Assembly (NCBI GenBank): GCA_003013855.2
Contig: ML058586.1
Location: forward strand, 1,788,196 to 1,852,195
Direction: 5' to 3'
From: Liriodendron chinense
Lineage: Eukaryota > Streptophyta > Magnoliopsida > Magnoliales > Magnoliaceae
Length of the DNA: 64,000 nucleotides
Shown: positions 47,835 through 58,265 of the stretch, one piece after another
Layout: every line of letters begins with the position of its first letter
Position numbering within the stretch: position 1 is the first letter of the stretch
Program-made: the position numbers and the translations under genes
Notes under the pieces: generated by a model
The model's database searches: none
What the model saw: the letters and a program-made list of their open reading frames with translations, nothing else
Told to the model about the DNA's origin: nothing

Positions 47835-48129
47835 AACGGTTTGGATCATTCAATTAAAGTGATTTGAGAAAACAATTTCTCATCAAACGGTTAGGATCAT
47901 TCGATTAAAGTGATTCGAGAAAACAATTTCTCATCGAATTGTTAGGATCGTTCGATTGAAGTGATTTGAGAAATCAATTTCTCATCGAACGGTTAGGATC
48001 GTTCGATTAAAGTGATTTGAGAAATCAATTTTTCATTGAACAGTTAGGACCCTTCGATTAAAGTGATTTGAGAAATCAATTTCTTATCGAACGGTTAGGA
48101 TCATTTGATTAAATTGATTTGAGAAAATA
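47835..48129. repeat. 51-bp minisatellite, 5.8 copies
   Basis: AACGGTTAGGATC starts units at 47835, 47886, 47937, 47988, 48039 and 48090, each exactly 51 bp apart, continuing ATTCGATTAAAGTGATTTGA and GAAANCAATTTCTCATCG. Regular length with scattered substitutions. Confidence 0.95.
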
Positions 48130-48914
48130 CAAACCCGAGCTTTGTGGGGTCACTTGTTAATCATACAAACTAAAAATCAAACTGATCCAAAATTTGAGTG
48201 GTTCATGCTAAGAGGAATGATGTAAATGATGCCTAACATCTTTTTATGTTTGCTCCATATGGATTGCATGAGTTTTGGATCAGGTTGATTTCTAGAGTTT
48301 TCTTTTATTTTAGTGAGGCGCACATGATGAATGGGTTGGATAGAATATACACATCATTGTGGGCCCACACACAAATTTATTTGTCCACCGCCCCTCCCTA
48401 TTTTTCTCACCGGTTTATTCCGCTTTAAAAAGCTATTCTTTAGCCCCATAAGCTAAAATATTAGGTGGCCCACCTAAGGTAAGGCATAGATTGGATATGA
48501 AAGACTTGTTATGATAAAGAACAAAATTGAAAGAGAATTGGGTGGCATTCAAACCATAACCTTGTGTAGAGGAGAAAAATAAAATTAAGGTTTTGGGCCC
48601 CTTCTATGAAGCTAGAGAAATAGGATTTTTTTTTTTTTGGATTCTAGATCTTGTTTTACAACAAATTCAGTGGGTAATTGGGTTCTAGCTCTTGTTTTAC
48701 AATAAAATCAGTGGGTAAAATACTTTTTCAAATTTGAAAAAAAAAAAAAAAAACTCAGTTGAAATAAACATGTTGGGTAAACCATTAAAATAAAAGCTTT
48801 TTTTTTTTTTTTTTTTTTTTGTGGTAGTTGTAATTTAAAAAAATCACAACAATTCCGTCTCAAATAAGCATGCCCCTTTATGCCTCTTCCCTTACATGTG
48901 GACCAGTCCATCAT
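48130..48914. other. intergenic, no gene seen
   Basis: Contains a GGATCAGGTTGATTT/GATGAATGGGTTGGAT repeat fragment (48180-48380). Two near-copies of TTCTAGNTCTTGTTTTACAA lie near 48640 and 48685. T-runs occur at 48628 and 48799. Confidence 0.45.
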
Positions 48915-49645
48915 GCTAGACATTAGATGTGGATCGTCTATCATGTAGAGCCCACCTTTGACATGGATTGTTCATTGTGTGGGTCTAACCTTCAAAGTGG
49001 GTTGTCTACCATATGGGGCTTCCCTTGGATGTGGACCATCCATTATTAGGGGTGGACCTTTAATGTGGACCATCTGTTATGTGGGGCCCACCTCGATGTA
49101 GGTCATCCATTATCCGCCATCAATGTTAATTGTCCTTCAGGTGGGACCCTTTAATGTCTATTTCCTATCACATGGAGCCCACATTTTACGTGTCCATTGT
49201 GTGGGCCCCATTCAAAGTGGGTTATCCATCATGTGGGCCACCTTGGATGTGGGCCATTCATTTGTGCTGATCTTTGATGTAGATTGTCCATTATGTGGGG
49301 CCCACCTTGATGTGGGTCATCCATCTATGGGGCCCACCTTTGATGTGTGCGATATAGCATGTGGGGCCAACTATTGATGTCCCCTGTACATTGTGTGGGG
49401 CATGCCTTCTATATGGATCATCCATCATGTTGAACCACTTTAGGTATGACTGTCCATAAAGGAGACCTTGATGTGGACTTTCCATCATGTGGGACCCACT
49501 TAATGTGGACCGTCCATCATGCAAGTAACACTTTGATGTGGGCTATCCATCATGTGAGATCTAATTTGTCTATTATGTAGGTCCACCTTGATGTGGACCA
49601 TTCATTATGCGAGGACTCACCTTCAATATGGGTTGTTCATCAAGT
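48915..49645. repeat. degenerate minisatellite, ~33-40 bp unit
   Basis: The pattern GATGTGGACCATCCATCATG followed by TGGGGCCCACCTT repeats about eighteen times with indels. Open frames on both strands across it are products of the repeat. Confidence 0.8.
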
Positions 49646-49653
49646 GGGCCTAC

Positions 49654-49693
<40 letters not shown>

Positions 49694-49868
49694 AAAGAGA
49701 AGAGAAGAAGATAAGATGAGAATTACTCAAAAAATTCTAGCGACAAACTTATCTTAAAATTAGCTTAAGATTATCTCAAAATTTGTCTATTATGTAGGTC
49801 CACCTTGATGTGGACCATTCATTATGTGAGGACCCACCTTCAATATGGGTTGTTCATCAAGTGGGCCT

Positions 49869-49913
<45 letters not shown>

Positions 49914-49996
49914 AAAGAGAAGAGAAGAAGACAAGATGAGAATTACTCAAAAAATTCTAGTGACAAACTTATCTCAAAATTAGCTTAAGATTATCT
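49564..49996. repeat. tandem duplication, period 217 bp, with (GA)n
   Basis: ATTTGTCTATTATGTAGG starts copies at 49564 and 49781. Each carries a GA tract and the ATTTTAAAGAGAAGAGAAG block. Copies are nearly identical apart from GA length. Confidence 0.92.
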
Positions 49997-50004
49997 TCAT
50001 GCTT

Positions 50005-50116
50005 TAAACACCATGTCTCCGTGGTAGACAGGTCTATTTTAAAACTGAGACCAGGGATCGAGTACCCATGTGGTGTGGGTGGGTGGGTATGTGGGTAAAT
50101 AAATAAATAAATAAAG
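50005..50116 (+). mobile_element. tRNA-derived SINE
   Basis: The A-box-like TGTCTCCGTGGTAGAC is followed at SINE spacing by the B-box-like GACCAGGGATCGAGTACCC, a GT/GGGTGGGT-rich body and an (AAAT)n tail. Homologous to 54871-54988. Confidence 0.75.
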
Positions 50117-50399
50117 CTCTTAAAAAAAGTAAATTATCAATCCCCAAAGAAATAAAAGAGGTAAAACATCTTATATATAAAATAAATAGATGTAAAATAG
50201 ATCATATCAAACAATCAATTTAATTTTTTTAAATAAGTAAATAAGCTTTTGTCAATAGAGATGTCAACAATCACTAATAAAATGTATGGTAGGATTAAAA
50301 TATAACAAATGGTACACACTACAAAATAACGCACTAATACTAACATTGATTTCTCTTAAGTAAAAATATTGATGTCAATCATGCCCAACTTGAAAATGA
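50117..50399. other. AT-rich spacer
   Basis: No feature seen. Confidence 0.4.
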
Positions 50400-52800
50400 T
50401 ATAAATAAGAAAAGACTTAGATATAACTTTGGTGAGGTATTCGTTACCTGAGCTTTGAAAGATAAACGATGATTGTAAATGATACCCGACACTAACTTTC
50501 ATGAACGAAGTGGCAGTTAGCTTCAACATGCTTGGTGAATAAACCTAATTTGATCCAATGTAAATGGTGGCCTAGTTATCATGGTAGAGAGAAATAGGGA
50601 AGCAAACGCGAATGTTTATATTGAAGAGAAACGAACGAAGTAAAAAAATTTAGTAGTGTTGCGACCCATGAACCAATACTCAACCTTAGCAGAAAAAGTG
50701 AGCAATAATGGACTATTTCTTACTTATCTAAGAAACAAGATTTTCACCAATGAACGTGTAGAAGCCAGTGATAAAGTGCCAATCATAAGAAGAGCCTACC
50801 TAATTCGCATCACAATAGGCATATACGTTGAAATGAACACGATTATATAGCTTTGAAGTGGTGTTAGTAAGGATTCTTTAGAAATTAGCTAACCACACCT
50901 ACAACATAGGCAATGTCCTGCCAAGTGATGAACAAATAAAGAAGCATGCCCATTGATCATTGATAAATTACAAGATTATCAAGGGCATCACTCTACAGTG
51001 TAAAAAACTTATGATTGACTTTAATAAAGGACTTGTACAATCGAAAGTATAGTAGGCTAGTGAGTCACAACAAATTAATGACATACTTGCCTTAGGAGAT
51101 GAAAATACCATTCGAGGAATGGTCAACTTTAATTTTAAAAAACAATGAAATGTACCCAGGTCCTTTATCTTAGTTTTTTTTTTTTTTACCAAGAATAATT
51201 TAACCTAGTAGATATCATCATCATTCTTTCCAATAATGAGGACATCATCAATATATACCGCTAAAATAGTAACAGAGCCATCTTGTTTTTTTATAAAGAC
51301 GAAATAATCAAATGCATATACTGACCGCTAATACTGAAAATAGTAACATCAAAACATTCAAACTATGCATTAGGAGATACCTTGAACCCATATAAGGTTT
51401 TCTTAAGATAACACACTTTGCCGAATGACACTAAATGCATGAAGCTAGGAGAGGGTACACATGCAGATTTTCTTATGAAGGAAAATATATTTTTTTATGT
51501 CCAACTGAAAAATAGGCGAATGAGGATTAACGGCATGGAAAGTAGGATGCACATTGAATTGAGGTTGGCAATTGGAGAGAAAATGTTATGATAATTAACT
51601 CTAAGCTTTCATTTAAAACCTTTAGCAACCAGTTAACTTTATAAAGAGCAACATATCTATCTACATTGTATTTAATTGCATCATTCATTTACAATCTCAG
51701 GAGAATGACTAATTCATGACTTGTGTCAAATCACCACTTTCTCTGACAGCTCAAGTTGTTAGAGGATGGCATATCAATGTATATTGAAGGACTTTAACAC
51801 TCCCCCGCACATGCAGATTACGTATATTAATGGCAACATATCCATCTAGATTGTATTTGATTACATGTATTTATTTACAGCCAACAATGTAACTGTCCTT
51901 AGGAGAACCAATTTCTATATGTCTTGCTTCTTAAGGGCAACCATCTACTTTAACATTATAACTTTTCACTTAGGATTCTTTAAGGCACTTGTCACTTTGG
52001 AATGAACTAAAACATATGAAGGGAAAAGTTAATGATATAAAAGGACAATGATGGTCATATAATAAAATTACTTATGTGATGAAGAGAGTCAAAGTGATAC
52101 AGTGAGGGAAGAACAATAGTATACTTTGCCTTACAAACAACAATGAGGAATTCAAAAGAAGAATTGAACGACACAGAATCTATATATGGATAGTGGTAAA
52201 GGTTGATGAGTACGAGTAGTAATCAAGTTATTCTTATGAGCAAATGAGGTAACATCTAAAATAGGGAGATAAATTAGTGAATGAGGGAGATGACGTGTTA
52301 AATTTAGCAACATGTTTACAAAATGTGTCATTCCAAGAAACTTACCTTTGTTGGTAACTGAATAGTAGCATTTGTACCATTTTTGAAAAAAAATGAATAT
52401 ATGAGAAAACACATTAAACAAATCATGGTAAGAGTTTATCTTGGTCGGAACCAATGAGATAAATAAAACATTCATACCCAAATACGTTGGGTGTTAATAC
52501 AAATAAATAGTAATTTCGTTTTAGAAGATGAAGAGGATAATTTTATCCAAGTTACTGAAAATGCAGCTTATTGCTCATATAAGCAGTAATAATGGCTATT
52601 TTATCTTAATATGTCGAATGAACAATCATATCAATCAACATTGGATGGGTGACCTCTACCAAATGATGATTTTCCATTTAAAAAATCCATTCTATTAAGG
52701 AATATGAACACATAATGTCTAGAACTGAATATTGATGTTATAAAAAATCTTGTAACTCTTGACACACATGTTAACCTAAATATTTTAATAGTTTAATCAA
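50400..52800 (-). pseudogene. ancient Ty1/copia pol relic (integrase end, RT, RNase H)
   Basis: Read on the minus strand: VFGYECFIYL near 52480 (integrase end, VFGCxCFVHL), CKCIHVIKYNVDGYVA near 51850 (RT entry), FSPIANLNSMCILLS near 51560, KVCYLKKTLYGFK near 51400, the catalytic box YIDDV at 51241-51255, IKDLGTFHCFL near 51150, RNase H YCDAN at 50803-50817 with GFYTFIGENLVS, and EANCHFVHES near 50510. Stops and frame changes are frequent, and part of the RT entry is duplicated (about 51640-51880). No LTRs recognised, so an old insertion. Confidence 0.8.
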
Positions 52801-53877
52801 ATTGAGTTATAACATAATAATAATTTTTTTACATAATAGAGAACACATCTATTATATTTTTCATGAGAAATAACTGCGTGAATTTAAAAATTATTAATAG
52901 ATGATATAAAATAGTGATGTCAACACTACTAAAACAGATCCCCACATTAGAATAAGTTGATTTTTTCTACATATTGGAATAAATTAATTTAAATGTATCT
53001 AAAAACATAACTTCACTAGGCAAATAAGAACTATGAATATAGTTTAAAAATACATTTACTAGGCCGTGAACACTGCTCCGCGCATAAGCTGTGGTCGCTT
53101 TCACTTCTGCTTATTAATTACGCAGATGGAGTGTAGAATTGACTTAAATGTATAAATATGTTTGATTTTTGGAGTCCCCACTAGCCGATTTGGCGAGATA
53201 TTAGTTCACAGTCGACCATATTTATAAACTCGTCTGGTAAGGCCAAACAATTGAAAGAATCCTCTGGCCTGAATGACTCTTATAATTGACTTGTTATTTT
53301 GGAGATCTAGATAAGGGCCTCAGTTATGAGAGAAGAAGTGATTAGGCATATTCTCTCACCTGTATTGGCATACGGTCTTTGCTTTAAGGAGCATGCAATC
53401 TTTAAAGAAATCGTATATTTGCAAGGAGGTTAGTCATATGGCCATACTGGGCATCACCCCATAAGGAGGTTGGGTAGGCAAAAGGAAAGAAAATAAAACA
53501 ATCCCAAACTTGCTTCATAATGTTAAAAGACAAAGGGTAGGCAAATAAAGTAGCAAAATACAAGAAATATAAATAATCTTACCCTTACTTCACAAGGCCG
53601 AAACCCTGGGTAAAAGAGCAGAATAGATATAAATAATAATAAATGTAAATAAAAGAAAGAAATTATTTTGCTGAGGTGAGAATGTGTGGAATAAACTACG
53701 TTTTGAGCTTCGATTGAGATGTGAGAAAGATAAAAGGGAAGTCAAACACCTTTTCACATTTTCTGAGTAAAAAAAAGGATAGTTGGATGTCCCCAATCCT
53801 AATCCTACTCTTAAAATGACTGGCCAACTTCTGTGGGTTAACTTTAAGAATTTAGCGGAGGTAGAACCCTATATAAT
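52801..53877. other. intergenic; possible gypsy-type debris
   Basis: TTTTGGAGTCCCCACTAGCC near 53166 recalls a phrase of plant Tat-type gypsy elements (weak, from memory). Otherwise AT-rich with no coding signal. Confidence 0.3.
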
Positions 53878-54092
53878 TGTAAGCTGGAGAGAAATCAATA
53901 TCTCTTTATCTAAGCCCTCCCAGGCACAACGACCAAGATCTTCGCTGAGCTACCCCACATCTCACAGATCCCACAATAGGACCCACTCCATGGCCATTCT
54001 ATATCACACAGACCCCATCTCATAGCCATTCTGCACCATATAGACCCACCTCGTGGGCCACCCCACCCTAGTGTGGAGATGCACCTACATCA
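53878..54092 (-). mobile_element. short LTR, minus orientation
   Basis: On the minus strand it begins TGATGTAGGTGC and ends CTCTCCAGCTTACA. Its last ~65 bp (AGATCTTGGTCGTTGTGCCT, then GGGAGGGCTTAGATAAAGAG) match the plus-strand LTR at 54147-54288. The PBS-like TGGTATCAGAGT (54133-54144, minus) lies only about 40 bp away on its upstream side. Confidence 0.55.
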
Positions 54093-54146
54093 TCCACTCA
54101 TACCGGTAAAGAGACACGAACATCGATCTCCTACTCTGATACCACT

Positions 54147-54288
54147 TGATGTAGGGAATACCAACTAGTCCATCAAAAGCACCAAACCTATGAGATACAG
54201 GGTAGCCCACGGGGAGATCTTGGTCGGTGTGCCTGGGAGGGCTTAGATAAAGAGATATCTATTTGTCTCCAGCTCACATGGTATCAAA
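54147..54288 (+). mobile_element. short LTR, plus orientation, with PBS
   Basis: Begins TGATGTAGGG and ends CTCCAGCTCACA. It is followed immediately by TGGTATCAAAGCC (54289-54301), a tRNA-Met-type primer site. It shares its 3' part with the inverted LTR at 53878. Size (142 bp) fits TRIM elements. Confidence 0.55.
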
Positions 54289-54300
54289 GCCTGAGGTTTT

Positions 54301-54486
54301 GATTTCGAAACCCCTGGGAGGCATGTTCCCTCCATTTGTTTGTTCTGGTTTGGTCTGTCTGTTCTGTTGGGTTCCGATTTCGAAACTCCTGGGAGGCATG
54401 TTCCCTCCATTTGTTTGTTCTGGTCTGGTCTGTCTGTTCTTTCGGGTTCCGAGTTCGAACGTGAGGACTTTCGTTCAAGGGGGAGT
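54301..54486 (+). repeat. 75-bp tandem repeat ending in a polypurine tract
   Basis: GATTTCGAAACNCCTGGGAG begins copies at 54301 and 54376, with a partial third at 54451. AAGGGGGAG (about 54478-54486) precedes TGTTGATAG, as in an LTR element's PPT and 3' LTR. Confidence 0.8.
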
Positions 54487-54830
54487 GTTGATAGACATTC
54501 TTGGGCCATTCTCCAGCAGTATATGCTTTTGGAGTAATTGGTTGCTAAGAATAATAAGATTGCTGTAGGGTATCCTAGGTGATAGAGTCTTCTTATTATC
54601 GGGAGAAAGAGAATCAGAACTTTTATATACTTCTTCTGTCATTTTTCTGCCTCTCCCTTAGACAGGGGAGAATGCCGTTTATAAAGGCATTTGATATCGT
54701 CGACTGACCATCATCTAATGGACACTTGTTAAAAATTTTGCATGCAAGATCTGTCAGAAATCTTGAGAGAATTTAGTGTGGATTTGTGGCGTCAGGTGTC
54801 CATCGGCTAATGAACAGCCAACGATCTTCT
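54487..54830 (+). repeat. probable LTR (U3-R) fragment
   Basis: Starts TGTTGATAGACATTC just after the polypurine tract and contains TTTTATATACTTC (about 54620). It does not match the 54147 LTR at its start, so the locus is composite. End not resolved. Confidence 0.4.
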
Positions 54831-54870
54831 CCCCCAGGGTAGGGTGTCTACATAGGCAAATAAGAATTAC

Positions 54871-54988
54871 AAGGGTTCGGCTCCATGGCTTAGTGGTAGG
54901 CAGATTCTGTTTCAACAATGAGACCAGGGATCAAGGCCCATGTGATGTGGATGGGTGAGTGTATGGGTTGTGAGTATATGTGTAAGAA
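54871..54988 (+). mobile_element. tRNA-derived SINE with perfect 9-bp TSD
   Basis: 118 bp flanked by AAGAATTAC on both sides (54862-54870, 54989-54997). The A box is TGGCTTAGTGGTAGG at about 54886-54900, the B box GACCAGGGATCAAGGCCC at about 54922-54939, followed by GTGATGTGGATGGGTGAGTG. Same family as 50005-50116. Confidence 0.85.
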
Positions 54989-54997
54989 AAGAATTAC

Positions 54998-57900
54998 GAA
55001 TATGTTTAAAAAATTAACAAGTCTCACATTATAAATTAATATAAGAACGAATTAAATGTAAAAACAAATGATGAAGAACACCACCTAACATGTGACCACG
55101 GTGAGTATATGAAAGATAAATGTCATTTTCTTTATTCACACTAGCTAGTCATTGTAATAAAAGAAAACTAGCTACGACTTACGTCAAAAGGTTATAACAT
55201 GTTACTCTTATATCCACCACTAATTTTTTACTTGGTTTACAGATGTTGCGTCACACACAAGAAAAAAATAAAACAATTAAATTATTTAAGTAATAAACAT
55301 TAAAAGTAAGTTAGATGAAAAAGAAAGAATATGAAAGGTATACGGTAGACTAATGGATGAGTTTAGCCTAAAAGATCATTTCCCATGTATATGAAAGAAG
55401 GAACAATCAACCACATGATGTGATGAGTGAATGAACCTTAAGAGTAAACTACCTTCTTTATTATTGATCATATAATTAGTAGTCTCATAGTTAATAATCC
55501 AAAATCCATCAAAATAAGAAGCAGATTTGGCCACATAATTGACAAAAATATCAAAAGCTTTTTTTTTTAATTTTTTAAATGGACTAACATATAAGGGAGT
55601 AACATGGAGATCAATTAAATCTTAATAAAATTTGAAACTAAGTTTTAGTTCAATAAGGGCCCGCTCCCTTCAACTGTAGCAATGTTAGTCTCTTATTAGG
55701 GCTCCAGCAGAAGATGAGATTAAAGGTCATAATATACGTCATTAGTGTGCCCATACCTATCATAATGTATGTATGTCAGACCATTAGGAACCATAGGGTG
55801 AGAAGAACCTCAATTAGTATAACCACTCATATGTTATTTTATTAAAAAACTTTTCTATTCAGTTTTAATTCAATAAAAATAGATTCCTCCATAACAAATG
55901 AAGATGTTGAAGAACTAGAAAAACATTGAAGAGCTTATTTGCGAATATAATGAAATACTATATCAAGGGAAAATGAATTTCCTTCTCAAAATCTGAGTCC
56001 GTTGAGGCTAAAGATCTCACATAGGAGTATGAGTGTGCTATGAGAATAGGGTTAGATCTGTTGGGTACTTTGGTTGATCGAGGTTAAGTCTCTAAACTAG
56101 AAGGTTCATCATGCCTAGACCATGATCGACTTGAGGATATACCAAGTATGATTAATCCTTAGACCTGAGGACGCGTGGGAAGTTCATAGTTTTAATTACA
56201 TGTATTTTGGATCGCCTTATGAAATTATTATATGGCTAACAAATGTGGGTATAGTTGGGTGGATTTATCAAGGTCCATTGAGACTCATATGGACCAATAA
56301 AATAACCATTGGTTTCTTCAAAACTTACTTATAGCTTAAATTTTGAAGATTAGATATTTATTAAGTATTTTTTCACCGAACCCGATACTTAAAAGGTTTT
56401 ATAAATATTTTCAACAATTAAACTTTTGTTATAACTGTTAACATAGTTTTGATCACAATTGACAATGAAATGATAGTTTATTTTCGAGGATTTACTACTT
56501 GAATTATATAAGAACTAAGTTTATGATGGATGACCATAATAGTGGAGAGATTTGATCAAATATGGGTGCATGAGATAAGGTAATTAAGATCACATATATA
56601 CTTTTAATGTAGAGAGACATATGGAAGACTATATGATGATAAAATATCATAACTCCTGTCTTCTTAAAATCTCAAATTCTCCTTATATATGAATCTTATC
56701 TCATATGAAGAGGAGCCCTCGCAAATAGAAAGAGAGCTTTAGATGTCCCCATCTTATGAGCATTACTTTCAAAGAGTTCAAAGAGTGAAAGAAAAGACAT
56801 TATCATCTCTCATTTTTAATCAAATCGTACGTTCTATGTGTATGGAGTCTACTGCATAGATGACTTTTACATCTCCTTTGACCTACTCCAAGGGTTGACT
56901 TGTAATACACCTTATCATTCTATCTTGCCTTTCATTAAGGTATATTGTAAATATTCCATGGATCAAAATAATGTTGGTTGGTCAAGTCAAATTTCCACAA
57001 TGAAAATGGCTAAATAATAAGAGTTCAATAATCCATATTTAACATATATGTGTGGCTCTCTTAATGAATGTGATACCTTGATTTTTGATATGCAAATTGA
57101 TTACTTATATCAATTGTAGCATAACTTGTGACATCGTACCATGGTTCTTGTTAATATATCACTTATTTAGGAAGTCAATGCCATGAAATCATAGGCCAAC
57201 ATGCAGATTAAACTTCTCAAAAATTAGGTTGATTGGTGGGCTATATTTGAATGTTGAGTCAAACCATTTATTATCCATTGATTCAAATGCTATTTGGCCC
57301 ACCTGATGTGTGAACCTGGTATAATTTTTTTTTTTTTTTTTTTTTTTCCGTTAAGTGATCTTCATGGTTGGTATACAACTTTCATGGCATTGATGTCCCA
57401 TGCAAGTGGCTTATAAACGGAAAGATGTCATGGTACCACAAGTCAAGCTACCCTATTTGTGGATGATTAATTCCCTTCTGGAATATAACATGTTCATTGG
57501 AGCACCCTACTTGATGAATGGCCCAAATCCAACTCGTGTTGTATGTATATACAAGATGTATGTTCCACACTCGCAAATGACCTTCCCCTTATTTAGTTTA
57601 TATGCACAATTTTTTGATGTGATATACAAAATAAGCTTTTTTCGTTAATTACCTTCTGGCGTAGTGTGCGTGTGTGGTGTCTTTAATACCGACTCACATA
57701 TCTGGTGTGTGGTGACTTTGATACCAATTGGCCGGAGATGTGCATGGTGGAAAAGAGGAAGAAATCAGTATCCCCTTTCTAAAAATTAATCATTGAATCC
57801 TCGAACTAGAGGAACCTTGAATCCACAAGACAAAAATTGTTAAAAAAAGAAAAGAAAAGAAAAATATTTAGAGAAATATAAATAAAATTCGATAAAGTCT

Positions 57901-58177
57901 TTTTATAATTCAATTTAAAAAACTAATATAAGATTTTAACCTAAATTGATGACTTTTTTAAAATAGCAAGTTTATTAAAAAGTGTAAATACTTTTAAGCT
58001 TACCAAACTCTTTCACATGATTCAAGCAACTATTTGAGGACTAATTGCCTTTAGCATTGGCTAAGAAGTAGAGCTTGTGGATAGCTTTCCAATGGTATAT
58101 TATATGCATGAAACAGATGTAGATAACTATTTGCGAAGTTATGAGCATTGAAAGCTATGATGCACTTAGACAATTTT
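54998..58177. other. long AT-rich stretch, no gene seen
   Basis: No open frame with recognisable motifs, no element ends. T-run at 57328-57349. Near 57400-57560 a GGGCC-type repeat fragment (CCCTACTTGATGAATGG) gives an 82-codon frame I do not support. Confidence 0.5.
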
Positions 58178-58265
58178 TGCCCAGTGTCATAAAATGAGCT
58201 AGAAAAATAAATGGATGGCGTGGATAAAACATATACAATGTGGTGGGGCCCGCAGAGCACAGACC
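58178..58265. mobile_element. foldback MITE right-arm fragment
   Basis: AAAATGAGCTAGAAAAATAA, ATGGATGGCGTGGATAAAAC and GTGGTGGGGCCCGCAGAG are the right-hand arm only. The rest of the element is absent. Confidence 0.6.

Noticed and set aside
47835..48129. CRISPR-like array
   Set aside because: Whole 51-bp units repeat with no unique spacers; a minisatellite in a plant genome.
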